A program made the position numbers and the translations under genes. From the NCBI RefSeq assembly GCF_014200175.1, contig NZ_JACHBD010000009.1:62001-126000 (forward strand): a stretch of DNA of 64,000 nt, given 5' to 3'. Every line of letters begins with the position of its first letter. Position 1 is the stretch's first letter. The notes under the pieces are model-generated. The model did not search any database. It was not told the DNA's origin and saw nothing but the letters and a program-made list of their open reading frames with translations. This document shows, piece by piece, positions 1-8,929 of this stretch. The DNA comes from Rhizobium lentis. Its GTDB lineage: Bacteria > Pseudomonadota > Alphaproteobacteria > Rhizobiales > Rhizobiaceae.

Positions 1-370
1 GTGCCTCCTCGGCGAACCATTCGATGAAGCTCGCACCATAGGTGATTTCCCCCTTGGCTTCAGCCAAGGGTTTTCCCTGCTCCAGCGTCAGGATCATCGC
101 CAGATCGTCACTGTTTTCGATCATCAGGCGATGCCAAGTCTTGAGAACGGCGGCGCGCTCCCCGGCGGTCTTCTTCGCCCAAAGCTTCTGGGCGATGACG
201 GCGGCCCGAATGGCATCTTCGGTTTCCGTTGCACCGAAATCGGGGACCGCACCCAGCAGCTCACCTGTCGCCGGATTGCGGACCATGGCCGACGCGCGAC
301 CTTCCGCTTCGACCCAGCGATCGGCGATGGGGCATGCCTGGCGGAACAGCGAGGGATCATTGAGTTTCAT
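1..370 (-). CDS. gabD: Succinate-semialdehyde dehydrogenase, N-terminal part (cut by window edge)
   Basis: An NAD(P)-dependent aldehyde dehydrogenase that would oxidise succinate semialdehyde to succinate for the TCA cycle. Only the first 123 residues are inside the window, and the frame is open to base 1. Visible GabD-like segments are NPATGELLGAVP near residues 32-43, LTLEQGKPLAEAKGEI near 94-109 and EWFAEEA at the edge. The catalytic Glu and Cys lie outside. The start is the ATG at 368-370, 10 bases after the upstream ATPase stop, so it is probably the last visible gene of the same operon. A terminal SSADH fits a pathway that ends in succinate semialdehyde, as trigonelline breakdown does. 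Confidence 0.85.
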   Translation of the reverse strand, partial: MKLNDPSLFRQACPIADRWVEAEGRASAMVRNPATGELLGAVPDFGATETEDAIRAAVIAQKLWAKKTAGERAAVLKTWHRLMIENSDDLAMILTLEQGKPLAEAKGEITYGASFIEWFAEEA

Positions 371-380
371 GGGACAACTT

Positions 381-1460
381 TCAACAGAATACGTGAGCGG
401 CGCCGGGATCGAAATCGAGATGGACTATATCTCCACGATTGAGCCCCGCAATAGCCTCATGCCCGAACGGCAAGCGAACCGAAAGCGCCTCGCCTGTCGC
501 CGTCTCCGTGGAGACGTGGATATTGTTGCCGAGAAAGGTAATGTCGCTGACCGTCGCGGCAAGACCTGCGCCGGCGGCTCTCGCGCGCGACAGCCGAATG
601 CGCTCCGGCCTCAGCATCAGCGCCGCCCTTGCGCCGGAGGTCCCTTTTCCATGCACGGGAATCTGGTTGAAGATGGTTCCCCCTCCGAGCGCTATGGTGG
701 CCTGTCCGCCGGAAGACGACACCAGGTCACAGGAAATGAAGTCGCTGTCGCCGATGAATTCGGCGACGAAACGGGTCTTGGGATTGGCGTAGAGCTCCGG
801 GCCGGTCCCGATCTGGTCGATGACGCCCTTGGAGAATACGGCGATGCGGTCAGAGAGCCGCAGCGCCTCTTCCTGATCGTGCGTGACGTAGAGGATTGTC
901 ACTTCGGTCTGCTGGTGGATGCGGCGGATCTCATGCTGGATTTCCTCGCGCAGCTTCTTGTCGAGCGCCGACAGTGGCTCGTCCATCAGAAGCACCGGCG
1001 GATCATAGGCAAGGGCCCTGGCAAGGGCGACACGCTGCTGCTGACCGCCGGACATCTGCGCCGGCTTGCGATCCTCGAAGCCTTCGAGCCGGACGAGGCG
1101 CAGCATCTCCTTCACCTTGCTGTCAATCTCGGCCTTCGACTTGCGCCGGACCTTCAGCGGAAAGGCGATGTTTTCGCCGACTGTCAGATGCGGAAACAAG
1201 GTGTAGCGCTGGAACACCATGCCGATATTGCGCTTGTGCGATGGCGTGGCGAGCAGGGTCTTGCCCTCGAGCGTAATGTCGCCTTTGGTCGGGTTTTCAA
1301 AGCCGGCCAGAATGTAGAGCGTCGTGCTCTTGCCGGATCCGGACGGTCCAAGGAAAGTCAGGAATTCACCGCGCCGGACATCGAGATTGACGTCGTGCAC
1401 GGCGACGACCGGGCCGTATTCCTTGCGTATTCCGCGGATCTGAAGGAATGGTTCGTTCAT
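381..1460 (-). CDS. PotA-type ABC transporter ATP-binding protein
   Basis: Cytoplasmic ATPase of a type I ABC importer of the spermidine/putrescine/betaine class (359 aa). Visible motifs are Walker A GPSGSGKST at residues 38-46, Q-loop at Q84, signature MSGGQQQR at 136-143, Walker B VLLMDEP at 156-162 and the switch His in YVTHDQEEA. The C-terminal 80-90 residues form a TOBE-type regulatory tail, as in PotA. It overlaps the upstream permease by 4 bases, which implies translational coupling. The substrate cannot be read from an ATPase. The neighbours suggest a quaternary or cyclic amine such as trigonelline. Confidence 0.9.
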   Translation of the reverse strand: MNEPFLQIRGIRKEYGPVVAVHDVNLDVRRGEFLTFLGPSGSGKSTTLYILAGFENPTKGDITLEGKTLLATPSHKRNIGMVFQRYTLFPHLTVGENIAFPLKVRRKSKAEIDSKVKEMLRLVRLEGFEDRKPAQMSGGQQQRVALARALAYDPPVLLMDEPLSALDKKLREEIQHEIRRIHQQTEVTILYVTHDQEEALRLSDRIAVFSKGVIDQIGTGPELYANPKTRFVAEFIGDSDFISCDLVSSSGGQATIALGGGTIFNQIPVHGKGTSGARAALMLRPERIRLSRARAAGAGLAATVSDITFLGNNIHVSTETATGEALSVRLPFGHEAIAGLNRGDIVHLDFDPGAAHVFC

Positions 1461-2257
1461 TGTTTCAGTACCTTACGCATGACGGCAACCAGCGCCATCA
1501 AGATGATCGTCAAAAGGATGAGAAGGGTCGAGGCGGCAGCGACGACAGGTGTCAGGTCTTGCCTGAGCGTCGCCCATACCTTCACCGGCAGCGTCTGCAG
1601 GGTCGGGCTCGACATGAAGATCGCCACCACCACCTCGTCCCAGGATGTCAGGAACGAGAAGACGGCGGCCGAAAACAGCCCGTGGCTGATCGCAGGAAGC
1701 GTGACCCTGATCTTCGCTTCCAGGGGCGAGGCGCCGCAAAGCACTGCCGCGTCCTCGATCGACTTGTCGAAGCCTTCCAGCGCACTTGATATGGATAGGA
1801 TCGAGAACGGGAGCGCAAGCACGAGGTGCGAAATGACAAAGCCGATCAAGGTGCCGCCAAGGCCGATCCTGAGAAAGAAAGCGTAGAGGGCAACTGCGAG
1901 AACCACGACCGGCAGGATCATCGGCGTCAGAAAGAGCGCCTTCAGCGCATCGCGGAACATGAACGAACCGCGCACCAGGCCGAAAGACGTGACGAGCCCG
2001 AGCAGCACCGACAGAACCGTGACGATGACGGCGATCTTGAAGCTCGTCAAAGCCGATTCCAGCCAGCGCGGGTCGGCGAAGAGTTCGCTGTACCACTGGA
2101 AGGTCCAGCCCGGCGGCGGAAAGATCAGCCATTGCGAGGAGCCGAAGGACAGGGCCGCGATGAAGACGATCGGCAGCAGCAGGAAGGCTGCAGTCAGAAG
2201 CGTGATCGCGAGCAGGACGTATTTCCACCAGCCGAGACGGTCGAAATTGAGCAGCAT
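1457..2257 (-). CDS. PotC-type ABC transporter permease
   Basis: Inner-membrane permease (266 aa) with about six hydrophobic segments. The ABC-coupling EAA loop is visible as CGASPLEAKIRVTLPAI, about 175 residues in. The start is the ATG at 2255-2257, which follows a clear GGGAGGA ribosome site 8 bases upstream. The open frame extends further, but that would overlap the previous permease. Its stop overlaps the ATPase start. It pairs with the permease immediately upstream to form a heterodimeric channel of PotB/PotC type. Confidence 0.9.
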   Translation of the reverse strand: MLLNFDRLGWWKYVLLAITLLTAAFLLLPIVFIAALSFGSSQWLIFPPPGWTFQWYSELFADPRWLESALTSFKIAVIVTVLSVLLGLVTSFGLVRGSFMFRDALKALFLTPMILPVVVLAVALYAFFLRIGLGGTLIGFVISHLVLALPFSILSISSALEGFDKSIEDAAVLCGASPLEAKIRVTLPAISHGLFSAAVFSFLTSWDEVVVAIFMSSPTLQTLPVKVWATLRQDLTPVVAAASTLLILLTIILMALVAVMRKVLKQ

Positions 2258-2258
2258 A

Positions 2259-3131
2259 TCAACGTCCTCCCGGATTCTGATTGCCGAAGAAACGCAGCTG
2301 CACGGCATAAAGCGAGAGCGTCACGACCAGGAGAACCAGCGCCGCTGCACCGCCCATTCCCCAGTTGACCAGCGATTGCACGAACTGTGCGATCAGTTCT
2401 GCCAGCATCATGTTGGCAGTGCCGCCGAGAAGCGAGGGCGTGACGAAATAGCCGAGCGACATCACGAAGACCATCAGGGCGCCAGCCGCCATGCCGGGCA
2501 TCGCCAGCGGCAGCAGAACCCGCGTCAGGCACTGCCAGCGGTTGGCGCCGCAAAGGGCTGCCGCCTGCAGGGTCGACGGGTCGATCTTCCTGATCACGCC
2601 GTAGAGCGGCAGGATGATGAAAGGCAGCATGATATAGGTCATGCCGATCGTGACACCGGTCAGATTGTTGACGAGCGCCAGCGGCCGGTCGATCAGACCC
2701 ATTCCCATCAGCATCTTGTTGATGAGTCCGGTGCGTTGCAGCAGCACCATCCAGGCATAGGTGCGAGCCAGCAGGTTGGTCCACATCGAGAGCAGCAGGA
2801 TCGCAAAGATCACCGTGCTCAGCCGACCCGGCATGATCGCCAGCGCCCAGGCGACGGGAAAACCGATCAAAAGCGAAATCACGGTGACGAGGCCTGAGAC
2901 GATGAAGGTATTGGCGAAAATCTTGAGATAGGTCGCAGAGCCGATCAGCTGGGCATAATTTCCAAGGCCGGGAACGGGCTCCAGGACGCTGCGCAGCAGC
3001 AGTATCGCCACTGGTGCGACAAAAAAAATGCCCACAAAGGCAAGAGCCGGAACGACCCCGCCAAAACCTGTTGCCCTGCGTATCTTTGGCAAAGGCTCAA
3101 TTGCGCCGGAGGCGTCGCTTAACGTCGACAT
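2259..3131 (-). CDS. PotB-type ABC transporter permease
   Basis: Inner-membrane permease (290 aa) of the binding-protein-dependent transport family. A cytoplasmic N-terminus of about 25 residues is followed by a first membrane helix (VPALAFVGIFFVAPVAILLL). The EAA loop is CGANRWQCLTRVLLPLAMPG. The start chosen is the ATG at 3129-3131, preceded by GGAAGGA; an in-frame upstream start lacks support. It is separated from the binding-protein gene by 112 bases that contain a strong hairpin. Confidence 0.9.
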   Translation of the reverse strand: MSTLSDASGAIEPLPKIRRATGFGGVVPALAFVGIFFVAPVAILLLRSVLEPVPGLGNYAQLIGSATYLKIFANTFIVSGLVTVISLLIGFPVAWALAIMPGRLSTVIFAILLLSMWTNLLARTYAWMVLLQRTGLINKMLMGMGLIDRPLALVNNLTGVTIGMTYIMLPFIILPLYGVIRKIDPSTLQAAALCGANRWQCLTRVLLPLAMPGMAAGALMVFVMSLGYFVTPSLLGGTANMMLAELIAQFVQSLVNWGMGGAAALVLLVVTLSLYAVQLRFFGNQNPGGR

Positions 3132-3200
3132 GACAGTCCTTCCCACCCGTCAATTTCCGCGGGCGGCGAGGTCCGATGGACGGGTACCGCCGCTGCAGGA

Positions 3201-3223
3201 GGCACGGCGATTTTCGCCGTGCC
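3201..3223 (-). other. Intercistronic hairpin after binding-protein gene
   Basis: GGCACGGCGA and TCGCCGTGCC form a perfect 10-bp stem with a 3-base loop. It lies 20 bases past the stop of the binding-protein gene and about 70 bases before the permease start. There is no U-tract after the stem in the minus direction, so it is more likely an mRNA-stabilising or partial-attenuation element than a full terminator. Confidence 0.7.
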
Positions 3224-3243
3224 CATTCATCTCCAGTTTCGGA

Positions 3244-4254
3244 CTATTTCGCCTGCCAAGCGTACCACTTCTCGCCGATGGCATCGCGATTATCAGCCCA
3301 GTAGTTCATATCGGCATTGACTTGGCTTGCGGTCTGCTGGTCCGGCAGCGTCTTGGCGATTTCCGGGTCCATCAGCTTGGCCGAGTCAAGATTGATCGGC
3401 GCATATCCCGTAGCCTTTGCAAGGGCAGCCTGCGGTTCGGCCGAGGTTGCCAGCGCGATGAACTTCATCGCGGCCTCGGCATTCGGCGCGCCCTTCGGCA
3501 CGACAAGCGCATCGGCAGCGGTGATGTTCTGCTCCCAGGAGGTTTCAACCTTGATGCCGGTCGCCGCAAGCGCCGTCATGCGGCCGTTCCAGACGCTGCC
3601 GAAGGGCGCCTCGGCAGAGGCCAGCAGCTGCTGCGACTGGGCGCCGCCCGACCACCAGATGATATCCGACTTGATCGTATCGAGCTTCTTGAAGGCGCGG
3701 TCGAGATCGAGCGGATAAAGCTTGTCGGCCGGCACGCCGTCGGCGAGCAGCGCCGCTTCGATCACGCCTGGAGCCGACCACTTGTAGAATGTGCGCTTGC
3801 CGGGAAACTTCGTCGTGTCGAACAGGTCGGCCCATGTCTTCGGGCAGGCTTTGACGGCATCGGCATTGCAGCCGATGACGAAGGAATAATAGAAGCTGCC
3901 GACCGAATAGTCGGTGACGAAGCGCGGATCGAGCTTCGATTTATCGATGACGGAAAAGTCGAGCTTCTCGAGCTGGCCGTTCTTGCCGGCTTGGGCGGCA
4001 TAGTCGCCTTCGACGTCGACGACATCCCAGTTGACTTCACCGGCCTCGACCATGGCCTTGAGCTTGCCGTAGTCGGTCGGGCCGTCTTGCACGACGGTGA
4101 TGCCGGTCTTCTCTGCGAAGGGGCTTGCCCATGCGGCCTTCTGCGCATCCTGGGTCGTTCCGCCCCAGCTCGAGAAGACCATGCTGTCGGCATGCGCCGG
4201 CGCGGAGACCGCCACGAATGCGGCAACCGCCGCGAAAGCAAATGTCGTTTTCAT
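3244..4254 (-). CDS. PotD/PotF-type periplasmic substrate-binding protein
   Basis: Periplasmic binding protein (336 aa) of the spermidine/putrescine-like class. The N-terminus is a Sec signal peptide with a cleavable AHA-DS junction at about residue 22. The mature protein starts with the family hallmark MVFSSWGGTTQDAQ, followed by NWDVVDVEGD and GKRTFYKW. It is the first of the four transporter genes in transcription order. The substrate is not readable. The operon context suggests trigonelline or a related betaine. Confidence 0.88.
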   Translation of the reverse strand: MKTTFAFAAVAAFVAVSAPAHADSMVFSSWGGTTQDAQKAAWASPFAEKTGITVVQDGPTDYGKLKAMVEAGEVNWDVVDVEGDYAAQAGKNGQLEKLDFSVIDKSKLDPRFVTDYSVGSFYYSFVIGCNADAVKACPKTWADLFDTTKFPGKRTFYKWSAPGVIEAALLADGVPADKLYPLDLDRAFKKLDTIKSDIIWWSGGAQSQQLLASAEAPFGSVWNGRMTALAATGIKVETSWEQNITAADALVVPKGAPNAEAAMKFIALATSAEPQAALAKATGYAPINLDSAKLMDPEIAKTLPDQQTASQVNADMNYWADNRDAIGEKWYAWQAK

Positions 4255-4302
4255 GTTCCCTTATCCCTGTTGTGGTTTGTCCTACGGGTATGCCTTATGC
4301 CG

Positions 4303-4626
4303 TCAGCGCGCCCCGCTCCCGGGAGAGAAGCTTGCCGGCTTCATAATCTTGTTTTCCGCCACCTCGATCAGGTCGCGAATCTTGGGCAGGAAGGCCTGCC
4401 ATTGCGGATCGGCCATAAGCCGCTGGCGTCTCGCCTCCCGATCGTCCAGGCTCGTAAAGGCCCAGATGTGGACGATCTCGTTGATCGTGCCGATCTCCGA
4501 AAAGAAGTAGCCGACGAGCGTGCCGAGATGGCTCTTCTGGATCTCGATCCCCTCTTCCCCGACGACCTTGAGATATTGCGGGATCGCGCCGTTCCTCAGC
4601 CGATAAGTCCGGATTTCGTAGAACAT
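4303..4626 (-). CDS. NIPSNAP family protein
   Basis: Small protein (107 aa) with the NIPSNAP/dimeric ferredoxin-like pattern: FYEIRTYRLRNGAIPQYL at the start, then GYFFSEIGTINEIVHIWAF and DREARRQRL. Such proteins are often encoded beside catabolic oxygenases, but their biochemical role is unclear. It lies between the aldehyde dehydrogenase (4-base gap) and the binding-protein gene (48 bases), so it is surely co-transcribed. The published Acinetobacter trigonelline pathway includes a conserved hypothetical helper for the SSADH step; whether this gene fills that role is unknown. Confidence 0.8.
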   Translation of the reverse strand: MFYEIRTYRLRNGAIPQYLKVVGEEGIEIQKSHLGTLVGYFFSEIGTINEIVHIWAFTSLDDREARRQRLMADPQWQAFLPKIRDLIEVAENKIMKPASFSPGSGAR

Positions 4627-4630
4627 GGCG

Positions 4631-6094
4631 CTACCTCATCACGAAAGGATCGGGGATCGGATCGTCCGACGTTCTCAGCCAGATCGTCTTGGTGCGGGTA
4701 TAGTCGAGCGCCGCGGCCATGCCGCCTTCCCTGCCGTGGCCGGAGAGGCCGAACCCGCCAAACGGCGCGATCGGCGATACGGCCCGATAGGTATTGACCC
4801 AGACGATGCCAGCGCGGATGCCCTTCATCAGCCGGTGCGCCCGGGTCAGGTTCTGGGTGAAGATGCCGGAGGCCAGGCCATAGCGGGTGTCGTTGGCCAG
4901 CTTCAGCGCTTCAGCCTCCGTCTCGAACGACACGACCGACAGGACCGGCCCGAAGAATTCCTCGATCAGCGAGGGCGAGGCTACATTGTCGCAATCGAGG
5001 ATCGTCGGTGGGAAGTAAAAGCCTTTGCCGTCGATCTTGCGCCCGCCGATGACGAGACGGGCGCCGCTTTCGATCGACCGCTCGACGAGAGCGCCGATAT
5101 TGTCCTGCTGGCGCTTGGTAGCAAGCGGACCGACCTCGGTTGCCATGTCGAGCGGCGCGCCGATCCGGATAGCCGTAGCCTTTTCCCGCAGCAGAGCGAC
5201 GAATTTGTCCTTGACGCCGCGCTCGACGATCAGGCGCGAGCCGGCAACGCAGCTCTGCCCTGTCGCCGCGAAGATGCCCGCGACCTGGGCATTGGCAGCA
5301 CTTTCGAGGTCGGCATCGGCAAAGACGATGAAGGGCGACTTGCCGCCGAGTTCAAGCGAGGTGGAGGCGAGGTTTTCGGCCGAATTGCGAACGACATGGC
5401 GCGCGGTTTCCGGGCCGCCGGTGAAGGCGACGTGCGCAACTTTCGGGTGACTGCCAAGCGCCGCGCCGCAGGAGGCGCCGAAGCCGGTGATAATATTGAC
5501 GACGCCCGCGGGAAAGCCCGCCTCATGCACGAGACGCGCAAATTCGAGAAGCGGCGCCGGCCCGTCTTCCGAGGCCTTTACCACCATCGTGCAGCCGGCG
5601 GCGAGCGCCGGGCCGATCTTGACCGCCGACAGGAACAGCTGGCTGTTCCATGGCACGACCATGGCGACGACGCCGATCGGCTCGCGGCGAAGCCAGACAT
5701 CCATGTCGGGCTTGTCGATCGGCAGGTAGGAGCCTTCGATCTTATCGGCGATGCCGGCATAATAGCGGTAATATTCCGCGACGTAGGCGATCTGCGCGTA
5801 TGTCTCACGGATGATCTTGCCGGTGTCGCGCGTCTCCAGCTCAGCCAGAATCGGGGCGTTGGCGGCAACCAGATCGGCGAGCTTGTAAAGTAGCTTGCCG
5901 CGTTGGGTAGCCGCCATCTTCGCCCACGGGCCGTCGTAGAGCGCCTTTTCGGCAGCGTTCACAGCTCGATCAACATCACCCTCGCGCGCTTCCGGCATCT
6001 CCGCCCAGACCTTGCCGGAAGCCGGATCGATGCTCGGATAGGAAGCTTCGCCGTCCGAGAATTCGCCGTCGATGTAATGCTGGAAACGCCGCAT
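4631..6094 (-). CDS. NAD(P)-dependent aldehyde dehydrogenase (TgnC-like candidate)
   Basis: Full-length aldehyde dehydrogenase (487 aa). Visible features are VVPWNSQLF (147-155), catalytic Glu248 in LELGGK, nucleophile Cys282 in GQSCVAGSR, and a C-terminal PFGGFGLSGHGREGG. In the Tgn scheme an enzyme of this class oxidises the hydroxybutyrolactone ring-cleavage product to (N-methylformamido)methylene succinate. That role is inferred from the neighbours; the sequence alone supports only a broad ALDH. It starts 4 bases after the luciferase-like oxygenase gene. Confidence 0.9.
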   Translation of the reverse strand: MRRFQHYIDGEFSDGEASYPSIDPASGKVWAEMPEAREGDVDRAVNAAEKALYDGPWAKMAATQRGKLLYKLADLVAANAPILAELETRDTGKIIRETYAQIAYVAEYYRYYAGIADKIEGSYLPIDKPDMDVWLRREPIGVVAMVVPWNSQLFLSAVKIGPALAAGCTMVVKASEDGPAPLLEFARLVHEAGFPAGVVNIITGFGASCGAALGSHPKVAHVAFTGGPETARHVVRNSAENLASTSLELGGKSPFIVFADADLESAANAQVAGIFAATGQSCVAGSRLIVERGVKDKFVALLREKATAIRIGAPLDMATEVGPLATKRQQDNIGALVERSIESGARLVIGGRKIDGKGFYFPPTILDCDNVASPSLIEEFFGPVLSVVSFETEAEALKLANDTRYGLASGIFTQNLTRAHRLMKGIRAGIVWVNTYRAVSPIAPFGGFGLSGHGREGGMAAALDYTRTKTIWLRTSDDPIPDPFVMR

Positions 6095-6098
6095 GGCC

Positions 6099-7139
6099 TT
6101 ACTCCTGAAATGCCGGCATGACCTCGGCGATGAAGCGCTCGAGCGACGCCTTCTTGCGCTCGAAACTCATGCCGGTGTCGATCCAGAAGGAATATTCGTC
6201 ATAGCCCAGGGCTTCATAAACCTTGAGCCGATCGATGACGGTCTGCACGTTGCCAACGACATTGTTGGTGCGCATGACCTCGTCCGACAGCATGGCGTTC
6301 GCTCTGATCTGCTCGTCCGGAATCCGCTCGATCAGGCCTTGGCTGACCGGCTTCTCATTCTTGAACCAGGCGAAGAAGTAGTTGTAGTAAACGCTGAGTT
6401 CATGAGCCGCCTGGGCGACGTCTTCTTCCGACGAGCCGACATAGGTGTGGCGCAGCAGCATGATCTTCGGCCGCTCGACATCGGGGTTCTTGGCGCAGGC
6501 AGCATTGAAGCGGTCCATCAGCGACTGGACCTCGTCATCACCCTGCCAGAGCGGCGTCACCTGAACGTTGCAGCCGTTGGCGACGGCAAATTCATGCGAA
6601 TTCGGATCGCGCGCAGCAACCCAGATCGGCGGGTTCGGCTGCTGCAGCGGCTTCGGGGCAGACGTCGTCGCGGGGAACTTGAAGAACTCCCCGTCATGGG
6701 CGTAGTCGCCCTTCCATATGCCCTTGACCGCCGGAATGAGCTCGCGCATGCGCTGGCCCGCACCCCAGGCATCGAGACCCGGCAGCAGCCGCTCGTATTC
6801 GAAGGAATAGGCCCCACGCGCAATGCCGATATCGAGCCTGCCGTCGCAGATGATATCGGTCATGGCAGCTTCTCCGGCAAGCTTGATCGGATGCCAGAAG
6901 GGGGCAATCACCGTCCCCGTCCCGAGCCTTGCCCGCGATGTGCGGCGGGCGAGATCGGCGATGGTCACGAACGGATTGGGGGCAATGGTGAAATCCATGC
7001 CGTGATGCTCGCCCGTCCAGATCGCATGCATACCGCCCTTGTCGGCGATCTCGCAAAGCGCGACGAATTCCTCATAGAGGCTCTTATGGCTCTGGCTGGC
7101 GTCGAGCCGCTCCATATGGACGAAGAGGGAGAACTTCAT
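6099..7139 (-). CDS. Luciferase-like (LLM) flavin-dependent oxygenase (TgnB-like candidate)
   Basis: Bacterial-luciferase-family TIM-barrel monooxygenase (346 aa) that uses reduced FMN from a partner reductase. Family features are MKFSLFVHMERLD at the start, HAIWTGEHHGMDFT near 40-50, RLGTGTVIAPFWHPIKLAGE and RLDIGIARGAYSFEYERL. Its start overlaps the stop of the flavin reductase gene by 4 bases, typical of two-component oxygenases. In trigonelline catabolism such a pair cleaves the C5-C6 bond of the pyridinium ring directly. RutA-type pyrimidine cleavage is an alternative chemistry, but RutB/RutC-type partners are absent. Confidence 0.88.
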   Translation of the reverse strand: MKFSLFVHMERLDASQSHKSLYEEFVALCEIADKGGMHAIWTGEHHGMDFTIAPNPFVTIADLARRTSRARLGTGTVIAPFWHPIKLAGEAAMTDIICDGRLDIGIARGAYSFEYERLLPGLDAWGAGQRMRELIPAVKGIWKGDYAHDGEFFKFPATTSAPKPLQQPNPPIWVAARDPNSHEFAVANGCNVQVTPLWQGDDEVQSLMDRFNAACAKNPDVERPKIMLLRHTYVGSSEEDVAQAAHELSVYYNYFFAWFKNEKPVSQGLIERIPDEQIRANAMLSDEVMRTNNVVGNVQTVIDRLKVYEALGYDEYSFWIDTGMSFERKKASLERFIAEVMPAFQE

Positions 7140-8071
7140 GCTATTGCGCCCTTGGCTGGAATGGGATGGATTTTGCCGCCAGTCTCGTCGCCGAAATAGA
7201 CGCCGAAATTGCCGATCGAGCTTTCCATCGCGAAGCGGTTGACGATATCGGCGGTGGAGCTGGTCTTGAATTTTGCCGCAGCCAAGGCGTCGGGCTTGAT
7301 GAACCTGCCGCCGGCAGGCTCGCCGTCGCCGGCAACGGCGTGATAGACGATGTGCTGCTTGCCGTCGCTCTTGCCCTCATAGACCGAATAGAGGAAGCCG
7401 ACGCTGATTTTCAGCCGGGTGAGCGTCTCCAGATATTCCTGCAAAGCATCGGTCGGGTTGCCGCCATGGGCGTCGATGTTCGGCAGGGAGAGCACGTCCT
7501 CGCCCAGCAGCAGAACTTCTCCGCGGCGCTCGACGACGGCCGCAAGTTCGATACTGCCCTCAGCTGCCGCAGACACCGCCTTGCTTGCGAGCGTCGGCGT
7601 GAAATAGCCGCCGCGGGCATAGCCGAGACCGTTGCGGCCGCTATTGTCGAAAGCCTCGATGCGGCCCATCAGGATGACATGGTCGCCGGCCTCAATGACC
7701 TCTTCCATGGCGCATTCGAACCAGGCCGCGACATTCGAGAAGATGGGGCAGCCCGCCGATCCCTTGGCCCATTCGACCGCCGCAAATCGGTCTTCGACAG
7801 GACGCGCGAAAGTATTCGATACGTCCTTCTGCGTTTCCGACAGCACATTGATCGCAAAATGCGGCGCTCCGGTCATGGTGGCGAAATTACGCGAGGTCTT
7901 GGCAAGGCACACGAGCAGCAATGGCGGGTTGAGGGAAACGGATGTGAAGGAATTCGCGGTGAAGCCGATCGGGTTCCCCTCCCCGTCACAGGCGGTAACG
8001 ACGGTCACGCCGGTCGGAAAAGCTCCGAACGCATCTCGCAATGCTCTTGGGTCGACAGACTGGATTGTCAT
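7136..8071 (-). CDS. Flavin reductase with C-terminal extension (TgnA-like candidate)
   Basis: Reductase component of a two-component flavin oxygenase (311 aa). Residues 1-165 are the flavin-reductase-like split barrel (FPTGVTVVTACDGEGNPIGFTANSFTSVSLNPPLLLVCL). The remaining ~140 residues form an extra domain of unknown function, longer than in simple FMN reductases. The start overlaps the hydrolase stop (ATGA), with GGGGAGGATGAACG upstream, and the 3' end overlaps the oxygenase start. It should supply FMNH2 or FADH2 to the adjacent luciferase-like enzyme. Confidence 0.87.
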   Translation of the reverse strand: MTIQSVDPRALRDAFGAFPTGVTVVTACDGEGNPIGFTANSFTSVSLNPPLLLVCLAKTSRNFATMTGAPHFAINVLSETQKDVSNTFARPVEDRFAAVEWAKGSAGCPIFSNVAAWFECAMEEVIEAGDHVILMGRIEAFDNSGRNGLGYARGGYFTPTLASKAVSAAAEGSIELAAVVERRGEVLLLGEDVLSLPNIDAHGGNPTDALQEYLETLTRLKISVGFLYSVYEGKSDGKQHIVYHAVAGDGEPAGGRFIKPDALAAAKFKTSSTADIVNRFAMESSIGNFGVYFGDETGGKIHPIPAKGAIA

Positions 8072-8913
8072 CGTTCATCCTCCCCGAACGACAGCCACTC
8101 GGCGAGCAGCGAATTGACGATATCAGGCGCGGTCAGGTTCACCATATGACGATGGCCTTCGACGATGCGGACCCAAGCCTTCGGCGCCAGCGCCGCCATC
8201 TGCTCTGCCATCAGCGGCGTCGAATTGGGATCGTCGGACCCCGTCAGGAACAGGGCCGGCCCCGCCACGTCTTTCCAGCGGTCGGCATAAGTCTCATCTC
8301 CTCCGGCAAAAGCGGCGTAAGCGACCGCATAGCCTTCGGGATCGACGCGGCTCAGCCATTCTCGCGTCAATTCCCGCGCAACGAGGCTATCGGGATCATC
8401 GCCGAACCAGCGAGCCAGGGGACCTTCCTTATCCACACCCGTCACCGGAATGGCCGCGGCCCGTGCAAGCACGGCAGCTTTCGCCTTGGGGTCGCGCCTG
8501 TAGACGCCGTTGAGATAAGCGACACGGCTGATCCGTTCGCCGAATGTCGCCGCCGCCCCTCCCGATACCAGCGCCCCCATTGAGTGGCCGGCAACATTCA
8601 CCCTTTCGATCGCCATCTCGTCGAGAAAGCGCCCGAACCAGGCGACGAATTCCTCGAGGCGGCTGCCCGCCGGCAGCTTTGCGCTCTCGCCATGTCCCGG
8701 CATGTCGACGGCGATGACGCGATGGCCCGCCGACAGAAAGGCGATCTGCGGCGCCCAGGCCTCGAGCCGCATGCCGACGCCATGAATGAGAACCAGCGGC
8801 TCGCCGCTGCCCGTCTCGTAATAGGCCGTCCCGCCTGGCGTCTCCTTTCGAGGCAAATCACCGGCGGCGCCTTTTGCTGCAGCGGCGCCCGAGATCGATC
8901 CGGCTGTCAGCAT
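8068..8913 (-). CDS. Alpha/beta hydrolase (TgnD-like candidate)
   Basis: Serine hydrolase of the alpha/beta fold (281 aa from the chosen start). Oxyanion region LIHGVGMRL, DMPGHGES, nucleophile Ser111 in GHSMGA, a likely acid in TGSDDPNSTP and His in VEGHRHMVN. The ATG at 8911-8913 avoids overlap with the preceding gene and has AAAGGGTGGG upstream. In the Tgn scheme a hydrolase splits the methylformamido-methylene succinate into CO2, methylamine, formate and succinate semialdehyde. The class fits; the reaction is inferred. Confidence 0.87.
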   Translation of the reverse strand: MLTAGSISGAAAAKGAAGDLPRKETPGGTAYYETGSGEPLVLIHGVGMRLEAWAPQIAFLSAGHRVIAVDMPGHGESAKLPAGSRLEEFVAWFGRFLDEMAIERVNVAGHSMGALVSGGAAATFGERISRVAYLNGVYRRDPKAKAAVLARAAAIPVTGVDKEGPLARWFGDDPDSLVARELTREWLSRVDPEGYAVAYAAFAGGDETYADRWKDVAGPALFLTGSDDPNSTPLMAEQMAALAPKAWVRIVEGHRHMVNLTAPDIVNSLLAEWLSFGEDER

Positions 8914-8929
8914 CTCAGCGCCCACCCTT

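Noticed and set aside
42..1886. 614-codon open frame on the plus strand across the ATPase and permease genes
   Set aside because: Antisense to clear ABC genes with intact motifs; translation is low-complexity Arg/Ala/Asp-rich with no family signal. Long shadow frames are common in this GC-rich DNA.
3201..3223. Calling the post-binding-protein hairpins rho-independent terminators
   Set aside because: No U-tract follows the stems, and the downstream transporter genes would otherwise lack promoters.
3028..4797. 589-codon plus-strand frame opposite the binding-protein gene
   Set aside because: Antisense shadow of a binding protein with a signal peptide; no ribosome site or motif.
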